A stretch of 64,000 nt of DNA from Sympetrum striolatum. Its lineage: Eukaryota; Arthropoda; Insecta; Odonata; Libellulidae. Below the pieces are notes generated by a model. It saw nothing but the letters and a program-made list of their open reading frames with translations, had not been told where the DNA came from and ran no database searches. The translations under genes were made by a program, and so were the position numbers. Shown here one piece after another: positions 48,401 through 60,300 of the stretch. Location of the stretch: positions 3,658,001 through 3,722,000 of the forward strand of contig OX388351.1 in NCBI GenBank assembly GCA_947579665.1, given 5' to 3'. Every line of letters begins with the position of its first letter. Position 1 is the first letter of the stretch.

Positions 48401-51400
48401 AAACACAATCTAACGATGTCAATAGTTTAACACAGTTTCGAAACCGATCGCCATAAGTATTTATTCAATAAACTGTGAACATAGATTGTTTTTAATTCTA
48501 CTTATCATGGATAAGTTCCATCATATATCGCCGGAATTGATTAATTATAAAGAGATTAGTTTTGAAAATAGACAGAATCCATCTCAAGTACGAGTCTCGA
48601 ATTTTATTAGGATCATGACTTATCAATTAGTATTTTTATTGCGTAATGTCCCATCGATTGTCAACAAATTGTATAAAATGTCTTCATGTTCAAATGCAAT
48701 CTAAGATATTTGTAATATATTGTATTGCAACGAACTAATGGGTCAATATAAATGGTAATGTATTACTTGACATAACTATCAATGACGAGGCGTTTTTTAG
48801 AGATAATAAAATATTATGTTTTGTAAAAGCAGTTATTCACCAAAATTTATTTTGTTTGATTTTCTTAATATTCTTTAGAAAACATAAGCGACGGAAAATT
48901 TTTGTAAGGTTAACCTTAACAATCGAAATGATTCTCAGAGTAATTATTTCATTTTCGCAAGCAGACTACATCTTTATAATGCTCGATTTACATAAGATTT
49001 TAACACACCTACATTTACCCAACAAAAATCTCATTTAAGTTTGACAAGGTGAATATTAATTTTCGCTTCACAGAATGTGTCACAAGTTATACTAGGTTAA
49101 TATTAAGAGCATCTTACTAATTACATTATTCCTGCGACCGTTTCAAAAGAATAGCTTTACACGAAAGAAGAAATCTACTTCAAATGAAGTAATGCAATTT
49201 AGGAAATTACATTTTCTTTTTCAGTGCCGCGAATCAGTTTCGTTGATTTATCGGTAAACATTGTCAGAAACGTTGGCTGAGAAGAAGAAAAGCAAAGGAA
49301 ATAAAAAGATAGGAGTGGCATGGAATGAATGCCTCGAAGGAATAGTTGCGGTAAGCGAATCTGGGCAAACTGATTAAGCTGAATTGAAAGATACCATGTT
49401 TGGAGACGGAGGAAACTCGAAGATAAAGGTATAGAACGGGAAGAAGGCAGAGATGGGAATAACCGAGTAACTTCAGAATGGGAAAGTGAGTCGGGAATTT
49501 ACAAGTCAAAGCGTCGATCCGAGGTTAGATGAAGATAATTTAAGGGAATCGCTAAACGAATGAATCCTTATAAGAATAGGCGAGAAGAGGCGATTTGCAT
49601 GATAGAGTGGAATCAATTGAGTGAGAGTGTAAATCGAATGGGTGATGTAGAATGGGATGGCAAATTACCGCAAGAGATGAAGTGAAATGCAGAAAGATCG
49701 ATCATGTTGGGAAGATACGATGAATATTTGCGAATCGGTAATTGTCCTTAAAATGCCTCCTTAAGATACGGATTATCGGTTCAGGGACCAAATATAAATA
49801 AATGAATATTACTTGAATAATCGAGTCGCCGATATTTGTATTGTAATTCGATGCATTCGGAGCAGAGTTTAAACTAATTTAGGTCTACGATCTGATAACC
49901 AATATCGAGGGTGAACAAATATTGAGCCATCAGATATCTTTTATGTTGATACATGCTTTCTTAATGAAACACATAGCATGTGTCCATGAATTTTTTTACC
50001 AACGAAATGAATGGTGAAATAAGTTTTGTAAAATAAACATTTTTACAAACCACTATTTTTTTTAAAGGACCATTCTGTAATGAACATACTTAAAATACTT
50101 CGGCATATAAATAACCATACCTTTCTGAGTTTTTAATTTAAATTTGTACTTCCTTAATTGTTTAGGATAAAAGGCATGTTCCTGATAACGTAACCATCCC
50201 ATTAGAATATCGAATAAGATTTGTCAATAAAAATAATAAAAAATGGGTGTAAATTGCTGCAAAAATTCTAACTTCAGTATCACAAAATTTATTGTAATCG
50301 CACATAAAGAAGTGTCTTATAGTTTAAAATTAAATGTTAATTTGAATAAGGGAACGTAATTTATATTAATATTATAATTCACAAGAGGTATCATTTAAAA
50401 TTAAATTTCATACGAGAGGAAAATTTCAAGATATCGTTAGTATGTTGATTGTGAGATCAAAAATATTTCACCTAATGAAATAAAACGAGAAAAGTATTGA
50501 AATGAATTGTAATCAGCCATAATTTGATTGCTTATTTGTTTTAATAGTTTAATAGAAATTCTTACTTGAAGGCAATACAAGATTGAGTCATTCTCGTGCT
50601 ACAAAAACATAACACGCAGTAAGCCGTAACATAAGATATTTAACCGGAAACCAGCGGAATTCCTGTGTAATTGCCATCGACGCGGACAGGTAATAGCCTT
50701 AAAAATGATTTATATGGAATACGTAAGGGGAGACTAAAAACTTAACAAGATTCGCGATGGCTTTCGCGAAGAATGTCAAAGCAAAAGCCAACGCGCATGC
50801 GAATGTAATATTCAGGGATAATAAGTAGAGCCAAAAAAACGGCCGAGTAGATCGCGCGCAAAAAATCGCGTTAAGGAACAGATCGCATTAATAAACCATC
50901 CGTCGATCTGAAGAGAAATGACAAAGTCGTAGAAAAGGTAATAAATAAGCAAAGAGGCGACAATAGGCAAAAATATAAGCGAAAGAGGGAAATGTGGCAA
51001 CGCTGCGAATTGGAGAAGACATTAACAAAAGGGAGGAAATGAAGAAGGAGGAAAGAAAAGGGAGAATTCATGAGAGGGAAGCCCGCGAGCGCTGAAGGTT
51101 GGACGGACTAACGGGAGGGGAAAAGACATTAAGTTAATTTACTTTAATTTAATAAATTACACGTTTTGCGAGACACCACGCGGTACTCTTGGGATTATCA
51201 AATTATGTGTGGAAGATGGAAAGGAGCGGAGGATGGGTTGAAATTGGTCTGGAGGAGGAAAATTGGAGGTCGAAGGAGAGAGGGTTATTTTGGAATTTTG
51301 TGGTCGGGCGAGGTTGAAGGAAGGAAGATTGACGCGAACCACAATGAAGTGAAGACCGCCATTGTCAGTCTCCCTGTTGATTTTTTCCGATTCCTCCGAG

Positions 51401-52319
51401 GATAACAAAGGCTAATCGAACAGCTTTCCCCCGCGCTTTATTACGATTCGCGATATAAATCAATTTTTTGATGATGATTAATCATGACGAAGTACCGAAT
51501 TCCACTATTCATATCCCAGAGGAGATTCCCTCGTGGGCTCAGTTCTCCTATTAATTCTTTAGCCTCGGGGCTTGTGTTACGCAGCTGCGCAATGATTGCC
51601 AAGGAAGGGTATAAATTACAATTCTATGGTTATGATTGGGTAAATGGGATTATTAACTGAGTAATATCATGGTAGTGTTCATAATAAGCGATTGCATTCA
51701 TGAATTTGCAAGAAATCGGAGTAGGATTTCATATTTCTCGAGAAAGAATTGAAGTTCAGGAATTTGTTAGTTCGGGATGAGCTTCGATGGAACCCTTTGT
51801 TGGTTCTTTCAGGAGTAATAAGAGAGGCGATTTTTGAAAAATGCAAGCAAAATTATAAATTTTGGGTTATTGAGATAGCAGTAGTAAACAATCTATGTGA
51901 GTGAGGTAACGGATAATTTATCGAAACTTATTTGCGAACATCCTAATCTGATCCTTGGAACGATCTTTCTTTGTGCTCCTTTCCATTCTTAACTTAAGAC
52001 ATAAGATTTCTGCTCTGAAGGCACATGTATTTTCTAAAGATACGGCATATTTTGATCTGCAACCAACTGTCGCATGGTGATTATGAGTTTCACTTGAAGA
52101 AGAACTTATCCGCGAAGATTCTATTTCGCGTTCATTATTTCATATAATTTTGAAATTCGTTCTTATTCCCATTTATTATTGTTTTAGATATTACTTACAA
52201 TCTATATATTACTTACAATTACAATTACTTATATGTTACTTGTTAGTATGATTTGGTTGGGTATAAGTAAGGGAGAAATAAATGCTTCTGGTTTTTCTTT
52301 GTTTACTTTTTTCTCTGTC
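45429..52319. other. Presumed intron, no gene recognised
   Basis: About 6.9 kb without an identifiable exon or transposon protein. Blocks at 46050-46660, 47860-48330, 49260-49700 and 50600-51420 have longer open frames on both strands (up to 128 codons), which reflects lower AT content rather than coding sequence. Confidence 0.45.
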
Positions 52320-52600
52320 TTTAGGCCAAGGTTTCACACCCTTAAATCATAAACCTCCACACCAAGGATTTCATCAATATTTTTCTTAATCCTTAATCGA
52401 TACCTCTGGCCATTTCTTCCTTTCACGAAAGCTGCCTTAGCCAATACTATTCTTTTTCGAACCTTTTCAGTGCATCTTCATTCCGAAGAAAGCATACTTC
52501 CCAAATAAGAGATTTTATCCGCCGCTGCATTTTTTTGCATCCACCCTGATCGTTAACTTGGCTTTATTTCCTTTAATAAACCTTATTACAACAAATTTCT
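52320..52600 (-). pseudogene. LINE reverse-transcriptase C-terminal fragment, broken
   Basis: On the minus strand the frame gives FVVIRFIKGNKAKLTIRVDA, a shift, then KISYLGSMLSSE, a stop, and RCTEKVRKRIVLAKAAFVKG. This block order (hydrophobic strand, YLGSMxSSDGRC, RIxxAKxAF) is the post-palm region of many LINE RTs, and a degraded W-x-LYGCETW region follows toward 52320. Disabled by a frameshift and at least one stop. Clade not resolved. Confidence 0.62.
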
Positions 52601-54854
52601 TACGTCATCACCCGATATAAATCCACGAACCCAACGTATTCACGTCCAAGCGCATCGGAGGCGAAAGAACGCGGAGAATTTCCTAGCATCATCACGAAAA
52701 TCACTTAAAGCAGATAAAGGAATCGCCGTGCTGTTCATGTAATAAGGCAGCTACATCCTCGGACGTCAACTTCTCCAAGGTCAAGAGGCGAAAATTCCCC
52801 CGAGTTGTAACTCGAACGCGCTATCCGTGGCCTCCGTCTTCACCAGGTGAAGCTATCAGCGTAGACTAAACTGCGGTGACGTCCACCGAGTAGATGCACT
52901 CTCTCTATTGCATCCGATTTGATAGACGGGCGCGAGGGTGGTCCATCGTTAGAAGACGGACGCGGTGGCTCCGCACGGTGGAGGAAGAGGGAATTAAGCG
53001 CCGATTGCTGAGGAATGGTAAAGGTTGATAATGGTTCGATAAGTTTCCTCGATGCTCCTACTTTGTCGACGTTTATTTCCGAGAGGGAAAGTGAAGGAGA
53101 TAAGGTGTTGATGGAAGGGCGCAATGAGTGTTGGCGGAGTTTAAAAGCTGCCTTTGGGGTTATGTTGTCACATTTGTTCGGAGAGTTTGCTAGAAGAAAA
53201 CAAGCCAGTCTACAATTTTGCACATGTCCATATACAAGAGTAAAGGATGACATAGTTGGGGAATATCTGAAAATTTTAGTTTATATTAAAATTTGAGTTT
53301 ACTCGAAAAGTAAGTGAGTGTTACTTCAGTAAAACATTCCAATTCTCTATAGTAAACATTTTTCATCAGCAATCAATTTTATAGGAATATTTAGTTCAAA
53401 ATCAAAAATATAACTTAATAGCTTTGATATTTATTAATCCGTCCCAAACATTTGCGATGCATATTTTGTTTTTCATCCAACTGTCCCAATAGATAAGTAA
53501 AATGAAGAAAAGTAAAAATTATGGAGGTTATTCTTGAAATCGCCAATTCGTTGTGTATCTATTCTTCCAGTCAAATATAATATACAATTTCTAGCAGCTT
53601 CAGGTTTGTTAGAGATGTATCCAGTGTCCCAAACTTGAAATTAAATTCATAATTTTTGAAAAAATCCAAGTACCGATTTAGTGAATCTCCGATTCTTCGC
53701 GGGCTGCCTTGAAAATGTTTTGCGTGCGATTTCCTTGTGATAATTCATCTCTAATTAAAATTTTCTCAGGGAAATAAATGCTGAAAATCGCATCGCTCGA
53801 TATTTTCCTAAGAGAAGTACAGTACATGACAAAAACTAGTACTAGTAAATGACAAAAAATTCAAACTCGGAAAATATCTCGTGAGATACTTAAAATACTT
53901 TCGAAGAATTTGAGAGTATGGCCACAATGATAGGCATAAAGCAAGAAAACTTTTAGTAATCATCGAAATCGCACCGAAATATAAATTTAATCTCTTCTCT
54001 TATTTTTAATGACATTCCTGTGGACTGGCGTCACTCGTATCAGCTAAAATAAAGTCCCAATCTTTCAATTAAAGCAGCGACGAAACGTCGCTGTGTCTAG
54101 ACTTTGTAAACCTAATTTATACGACGAAGCTCCTTTCCGGAGAAACAAACAGAGAACACCATAGGTTACGGGGATAACCCGGGAGATAAAAAAGCATTTA
54201 AGAATGTCTAATGGTGCTGCTGGAAGCTATGGATGGAGAAGGTTGGGAAATCGGATAGATACGGCTTAATGGAGAGAAAGGTAGCTGGACTAGAAGTGGC
54301 TAGACTCGGTTAAATTGAAGGTAGTGTGGGTAAGTGAAGGTGGGTTTTCGCTTCTCGTTGTTTCCGTCCATTATCTCCCCTCACCGCAGACCCTTTCTCC
54401 GTCCCTACCTTTCGTCCCTCTGCGGTCATTGCTGAGGAACAATGTGTAGGTGGCGTCCGTTGGATCGTTATAGTCTGTTGCGTGTCGGAGAACACGGATT
54501 AAAAGTTTCCCTCGACAGGATATCATTTTTTCACCCTTTCGGATTGTTTCGATCGGAATGTGAACTGAACGGAAGATAGAGTCCAGGTGGGGTTCGCGAA
54601 GTGGGTCTTTGAAAAATCAGGACATTGAGGCATTCCAGGGGTCTAGATTTTGGTGAGATTTAAGGGTGTCACAAAAACAAATGAATTTCCTTGGAAGGAG
54701 AAAGGTTAATCGAAAAAGAAATCCGTCAGATAAAAATTCCCTAATATTTAAGTATGGGAATTGTATGATACAAAACTTAATCTTTCTTGTAATTTCTACG
54801 ATTATTTAATAAAAACAAGACAGACTCAGGTTTCACTTCGTGGTAGTTTCTAAC
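52601..54854. other. Presumed intron, no gene recognised
   Basis: A 137-codon minus-strand frame at 52840-53253 lacks motifs. A perfect palindrome CAGCGACG/CGTCGCTG around AAA lies at 54075-54093, probably a Penelope-type terminal relic. No exon evident. Confidence 0.45.
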
Positions 54855-55102
54855 AATAAACAGATCCATAATAAATCCTTTTATTACACCACAAGAAATA
54901 ATACAGATACGACCAAGGTTTCGTTGCGAGGCTACATCTTCAGGTGTGACATGGATGTAGCTTCGCTGCGAAAACTTGGTCGTATTTGTATAATTTCTTG
55001 TGGTCTAGTAAAAGGTTTGGTTAATGGTATGGTTCTGGGGTTTTACAGTTAACCCCTAGAACCTTACCATTAACCAAAGGTTTTATTATTAATCTGTTTA
55101 TT
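54855..55102. repeat. Nested double palindrome with Penelope-type motifs
   Basis: Outer arms aataaacagat (from 54855) and aatctgttta (to 55102) enclose two hairpins. Hairpin A has 50-bp arms, 54889-54938 and 54954-55003, with a 15-bp loop. Hairpin B spans 55010-55084, with arms of about 30 bp built around tggttaatggta. Read on the minus strand, arm A1 contains CTGAAGATG, then a GTAGC/GCAAC stem and GAAAC. Arm A2 on plus contains GATGTAGCTTCGCTGCGAAA, where GTAGC pairs with GCTGC. This is the stem-TTC-stem-GAAA pattern also seen at 6607. Inferred origin: two inverted terminal copies of a Penelope-like element. Confidence 0.65.
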
Positions 55103-55390
55103 AATTAAATGAATTAAAAATAAGACGGCCACGCTTCGCTGCGGCTCAGCCATAGATGAAATGATTGGGAGAGAAAATAAAGGTATTCCAGCGAGCATAG
55201 ATTCACCGCGAAAACACTCCATTCAATTCTTTACCCTACTTTGCGTTGATCTATATCTATTGGTTCTTGGCGTTGTTGAGACGATTGCGCTGCTCTTTTT
55301 CTGCTCGATTAAATTCGCGAAACACGTACTATTGCCCGCGAAAACGCAAACGACGATCAACTGGAAACTAACGAAAGAAATCAATCGATT
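55103..55390. repeat. Left part of ~312-bp tandem repeat, split by gypsy element
   Basis: Words such as cccgcgaaaac (55335) and cgacgatcaac (55351) recur at 62392 and 62425. Subtracting the 6763-bp insert gives a spacing of about 311 bp. Non-coding; an 88-codon frame is chance. Confidence 0.6.
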
Positions 55391-56015
55391 TGTGCCACCT
55401 TATTTTTCTGTACTCGGAAAGAACTGAAAAATATTCGGTAACTCAATAACTACTCTGAACAGCAATCAGCTCGGGATATCGAACATCGGAAAATCAATCA
55501 GAGAATGAGTTTCAACCATAAATATAATAAGTAATAATATTAAGAGGTCAAACAATATCATACAACCAAATAACACTTTAACTTGAACTGCTCATTTACA
55601 ATTAGTACAAAATCACCCAATACGAACGTCGATTCGGGAAGACTCCGAATTCACAAGACGTCGAAACATTCTCTCCTCACAACAACCTTCTTCAAGAAGT
55701 CTCTTAGCAGAAGTGTGTTCGAGCAGCCCCAACTCCTAACACCAGCACCAATCTAGACTCGCCCTTGAGTTCACGGTCACACAGTGAACGGGACAGGCTG
55801 GCTGGCACGCCTTTCACACGTAACCGCGGAATAATCTCTGTTCGAACTTTTGACTCTTGGCAAAGATTTTGTATTCTTCCACCATTTGGCATAAAAAGCG
55901 AACAGGAGTCGAAGGCGCCACCCTTCGCCACCCTAAGTCACCATAAGTCAGATTCACTCTGGTCACTCCGGTCACGACGTCACGTCGGCACGAAATTATC
56001 GACGAAATTGCCACA
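55391..56015 (-). repeat. 3' LTR of gypsy element
   Basis: A 625-bp direct repeat apparently identical to 61529-62153, with TG...CA ends. It would supply the poly(A) site; AAATAAG lies near its 3' end. Confidence 0.95.
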
Positions 56016-56033
56016 TCCCCCCTTGCTTTTTGG
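56016..56033 (-). other. Polypurine tract of gypsy element
   Basis: On the minus strand CCAAAAAGCAAGGGGGGA directly precedes the TG of the 3' LTR. It is the expected primer for plus-strand DNA synthesis. Confidence 0.88.
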
Positions 56034-57395
56034 AAAAAATATGTCCATCTTCTTTTTTCAAACAAACGAAGGGTTCATAGTTCTTTAATTGAGCCAATTG
56101 GGATAAGTTCACTGGCTATCAATAGGGAACACAATGGCACTGTCTTAATTATGATGGCCAGAAAGAAGTAACTGAGTTAACTGGACATCAACTAGGCACA
56201 CAATAGCATTGTCTCTTTTATGATGCCCAGAAAGAAATAACAATGTCGCTTGATCACAATATCACACCAGTGGCAGTCTCTATAGATTCATTATATTCCA
56301 AGCACATTGTTTAGGCATCAACAATTTAGAAATTAATTGTAACAAATATAAATGTGATATCATAATTATTAACTTAACTATCAATTAATTATATAATTGT
56401 CAGGATTAAACCCTTTGCAGTAGTGCAATTACAGAAAATAACCTTAGTAAATATAGAATGGAAGGCATATTTATTGGCAATACTCTGTTTGCCAGAAATT
56501 AGGGCCAAAATTACACTAAATGAAAACATTGTGGACTGAGATGAGTTCCAAAGGGTTGGAATAACTTTCAGTCAAGAAGACAAGAGAGCAACAGAAAGAC
56601 TTTTCTGTTTATTAACAAAAACTTCCATTTTACAAAATTGGGTGCCCGATTCTTTGGAAAACACAGAAATATTTGTTATTTACGAATTATCATTAGTTTA
56701 ATTATGTGGGGCAATAGATAAAATAACAAATGGTGTCCTTGAATATTAACAAAGGAGCAGAACAAATATAATAACTCAATTACAATAAATGCCAAATGAG
56801 CAGAACAAATATAAGAAATCATTTAAATGAATGCCAAGTCCTCCATTAAATTAGCAGCTACTTAGAAACATAGTCAAACAATTAGCATAATTGTGCTGTG
56901 TGATGCCTTCATTTGCCATAAATATACTTCAAACAATACAATAATTACTTAATTCAGATAGATCTGTCCCTAAGGGGTCCAAAACCCATGTAAAACTGAA
57001 AACTGGGGCTGTTTTCAGGAATAGAGTCTCTTCTCTGCCTTTACAATATTATTCAAGGGCAAAACCCAAAAAAAAGAACACAGGTTAGCTAAATAGGTCA
57101 AAGAAGAGAACTCATATGGCCCGGATACCCAATTGTGGAATTTAGGGTACCGGAGAACTTCGCTTTGACACAATGTCGAAAGGTGTATAGAAAATATTTC
57201 TAACATAAAGTTAGGTGGTAGTTGCGACAAGAGAATCTTGCCGGGCGATGCAGATCCCATCCTGCTACGCCACCTATCAATATTAACAGTATTATGTCAA
57301 ATACTAAATACAAAAACATCCAAGAGACACAACAGAATAGAAACAAGTTTAAGGACCGTGAATTTGCATGAACTCATTGGGCAAACAACTCTTCA
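56034..57395 (-). other. Untranslated 3' region of gypsy element
   Basis: About 1.36 kb between the pol stop and the PPT. The only sizeable sense frame (57015-57260, 81 codons) has no signal peptide, membrane segment or motif, so I see no envelope gene. Confidence 0.65.
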
Positions 57396-60300
57396 TTAAT
57401 GATATGCTTTTAATTGCGAAACATGTGATATTTTCTCCTTGTTAGGCCCAACCTGTAACACCACAGTAACAGGAGTAACAAATCTTAGAATTGAAAAGGG
57501 TCCTGACCATAGAGGCTCCAATTTAGACATTCTTTTCTTCAGTTTTGAACTTACTGAATGATTTTGAGTCAGTACTAAATCCCCTATTTTGAATTGTGGT
57601 ACTGAATGTAATTTGTTATAAGAGGCAGCATATCTTTTGTGAGCCTTGTTTAAATTTTGAACTGCTTTGGTCCAGTGCTGCCTGAGATCCCGGTCAGAGC
57701 AAGAAGTATCAACAACACAATTAGGTAGGTCCCACACATTATCTAGGGGATGTGGAATCAATCTACCTAGAAACAATTTAGCAGGGGAATATAAAGTACT
57801 TTCGTGAACTGATGTATTAAATGCAAATGTCAAATCTCCCAGGAATTCATCCCAGATTTTATGAGAAGGCGTACAATAGGCAGACAGTGCAAAACGCAGA
57901 TTTCTATGAACTCTTTCAACCAGATTAGGACAGGGATAGTAAGGGGCTGTATGTACTATTTTAATCCCAACTTTGAAGCAAGCATCTTTAAAGGCAGACG
58001 AGGTAAAAGCAGTAGCATTATCAGACACAATATATTTGGGATAGCCAAATTTTGGGAACAAATTATGAAATAACACATGTATTGCACTTTTGGATGAAGC
58101 ATCTCTCACAGATTCAAGGAAAACAAATTTAGAAAAACCATCAATTACTGTAAAAATATAACAATTTCCTGATTTGGATCGAGGAAGGGGACCCACGAAG
58201 TCAATGAAAATTCTCTCCCAAGGGTTGCTAATAGGCTGAGAAGATAATACACCAGAAGAAAGAACATTTCTGGGCTTTGTTATCTGACATACCGAACATC
58301 TTTTAACCATTTCAGTGATCTCAGTCTTAAAGTTTGGCCACCAATAACTCTGGGATATTTTTTGGATAGTCTTAAATATGCCTAAATGCCCCGAACTAGG
58401 TAAAGAATGGAAATATTGGAATAACATTGGTCTAATGACAACAGGAACAACAACTCTAAAGTTTTTAGCCTTACTAACTTTAGAACACAATAGATTATTC
58501 TTTAGAGCAAAAGAAATCCCATTTTCTTTAACTAACTTAAGTCCATCATTAGTTAATTTATTAATAAGTGGTACACAGTAAGGATCATTATTTTGGTGGG
58601 TTCTAATATCAACAAAAGACATAGGTAGCTTATGTAAAAAACAAGAAGTAGCAGACTCTTGTACCTGAATTCTGGAGAGACAATCTGCTGGTTTATTTAA
58701 ATTAGCCTTAATATGATGTATTGTAAACTTATAAGAAGATAATTTTAAAACCATCCTAGCAATTTTTCCCAATTGCTTTGGATGATTAAACAGCCAGGTT
58801 AAAGCCCCATTGTCTGTATACAAATGGAAAGGTCTAAATTGTAAATAATCTTTAAATTTTTCAATACCCCAGATACATGCCATGCATTCCAATTCATATG
58901 CAGTTAGCTTCTGTTCATGTGGATTTAAAGTTCTACTAGCATATGCCACAGGACAGTATTTCCCATCAATATGGTGATTTAGAACTGCACCAAGAGCCAC
59001 ATTACTGGCATCGACAAATAAATGGAAATCACGAGTGAAACAAGGCATTGATAATACAGGAGGGTTGGCTAAAGCATTTTTTAATTTATTGAAGGCGTCA
59101 TTGTGAACAGTAGACCACACAAACCTTGCATCTTTTTTCTTGAGTTGATTTAGAGGGTGGGCAATCTCCGCATAGCCAGGAATAAATTTAGAATAAAAAC
59201 CTGCCATACCTAGAAATCTGGACACTTGCTGAAGATTTAGCGGAACAGGAACATTCTGAATGGGTCTAACTCTTTCCGGGTCAATATGGAGACATCCCCC
59301 TCGAAGAACATGCCCAAGAAATGAAATAGAATTTTGACACAGCTTCATTTTTCCTGGATGAAGAGTTAGCCCAGCGTCTCGCAGTTTTTGGAGTACAGCT
59401 CTCAGATGGACTAAATGAGAGCTGATATCCTTTGAAAATATACAAAGATCATCAATATAAGGATAAACACAATTATATTTCAAATCACCAAGAACAAGAT
59501 CCATTAAACGAGTGAAAACTTGTGGAGAATTGACAAATCCAAAAGGCAATCTGGTGTATTGAAAGAGACCGAAAGGCGTTACAAAAGCAGTATATTTCTT
59601 AGAAGACTCACTCAAAGGTATCTGATTAAAGGCAGAATTTAGATCAAGAATAGAAAATACTTTAGCCTCAGACAGGTATTGAAATGCATGTTCTACCGAA
59701 GGAGTTGGATAGGGGTCTACCTGTACTTTTCCATTTAATTTTCGGTAATCCACCACCAATCTCCAACCTTTATCCCTCTTGGGAATAAGAAATGCCGGTG
59801 AAGCCCATTGAGATGTGGAGGCCTCAACCACACCTTGCTGAATCAGAGATGATACAGAATCTTGTAGGATCTTGGCTTTGGCTGGAGGCAAAGAAAATGG
59901 ATGCGACCTCACAGGAGTGGTATCTGTAAGCTGGATTTCATAAGCCATTACACCAGTAGACCCAAGTTTGGTAGTAATGACGTCTGGAAATTCATTAATT
60001 AGTTGCACCACGTCCTGTGGAATATCAGAATTATCAGAAGGGGAGCATGAGTTCACCAGTTTGTTCGATCCCAGATTGGTAGATAATGCAGGGGAAACCC
60101 TTTTAACGGAAGAGCTTGAGCTTAGCACCGGGTGAGCAGTATCTCGTGAACTGTTCTCAAGCTGCCTATCAATGAAGGGGATTATTTGAGTGGGATCAGA
60201 CTGAAAAGTGAAATAGTTATGGCCTAAGATCATTCTAGTTTTTAACATAAAATCCCTACCAATTAGTACTGGAAATGGCAAGTCAACCAGGTAGAAATAA

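Noticed and set aside
52840..53253. 137-codon minus-strand frame
   Set aside because: Ser/Pro-rich without motif; overlapped by an equally open plus-strand frame.
55704..56088. 75- and 107-codon frames repeated at 61842-62163
   Set aside because: They duplicate because they lie in the two LTRs; no protein is expected there.
57015..57260. Envelope gene downstream of gypsy pol
   Set aside because: Only 81 codons, no signal peptide or membrane segment visible.
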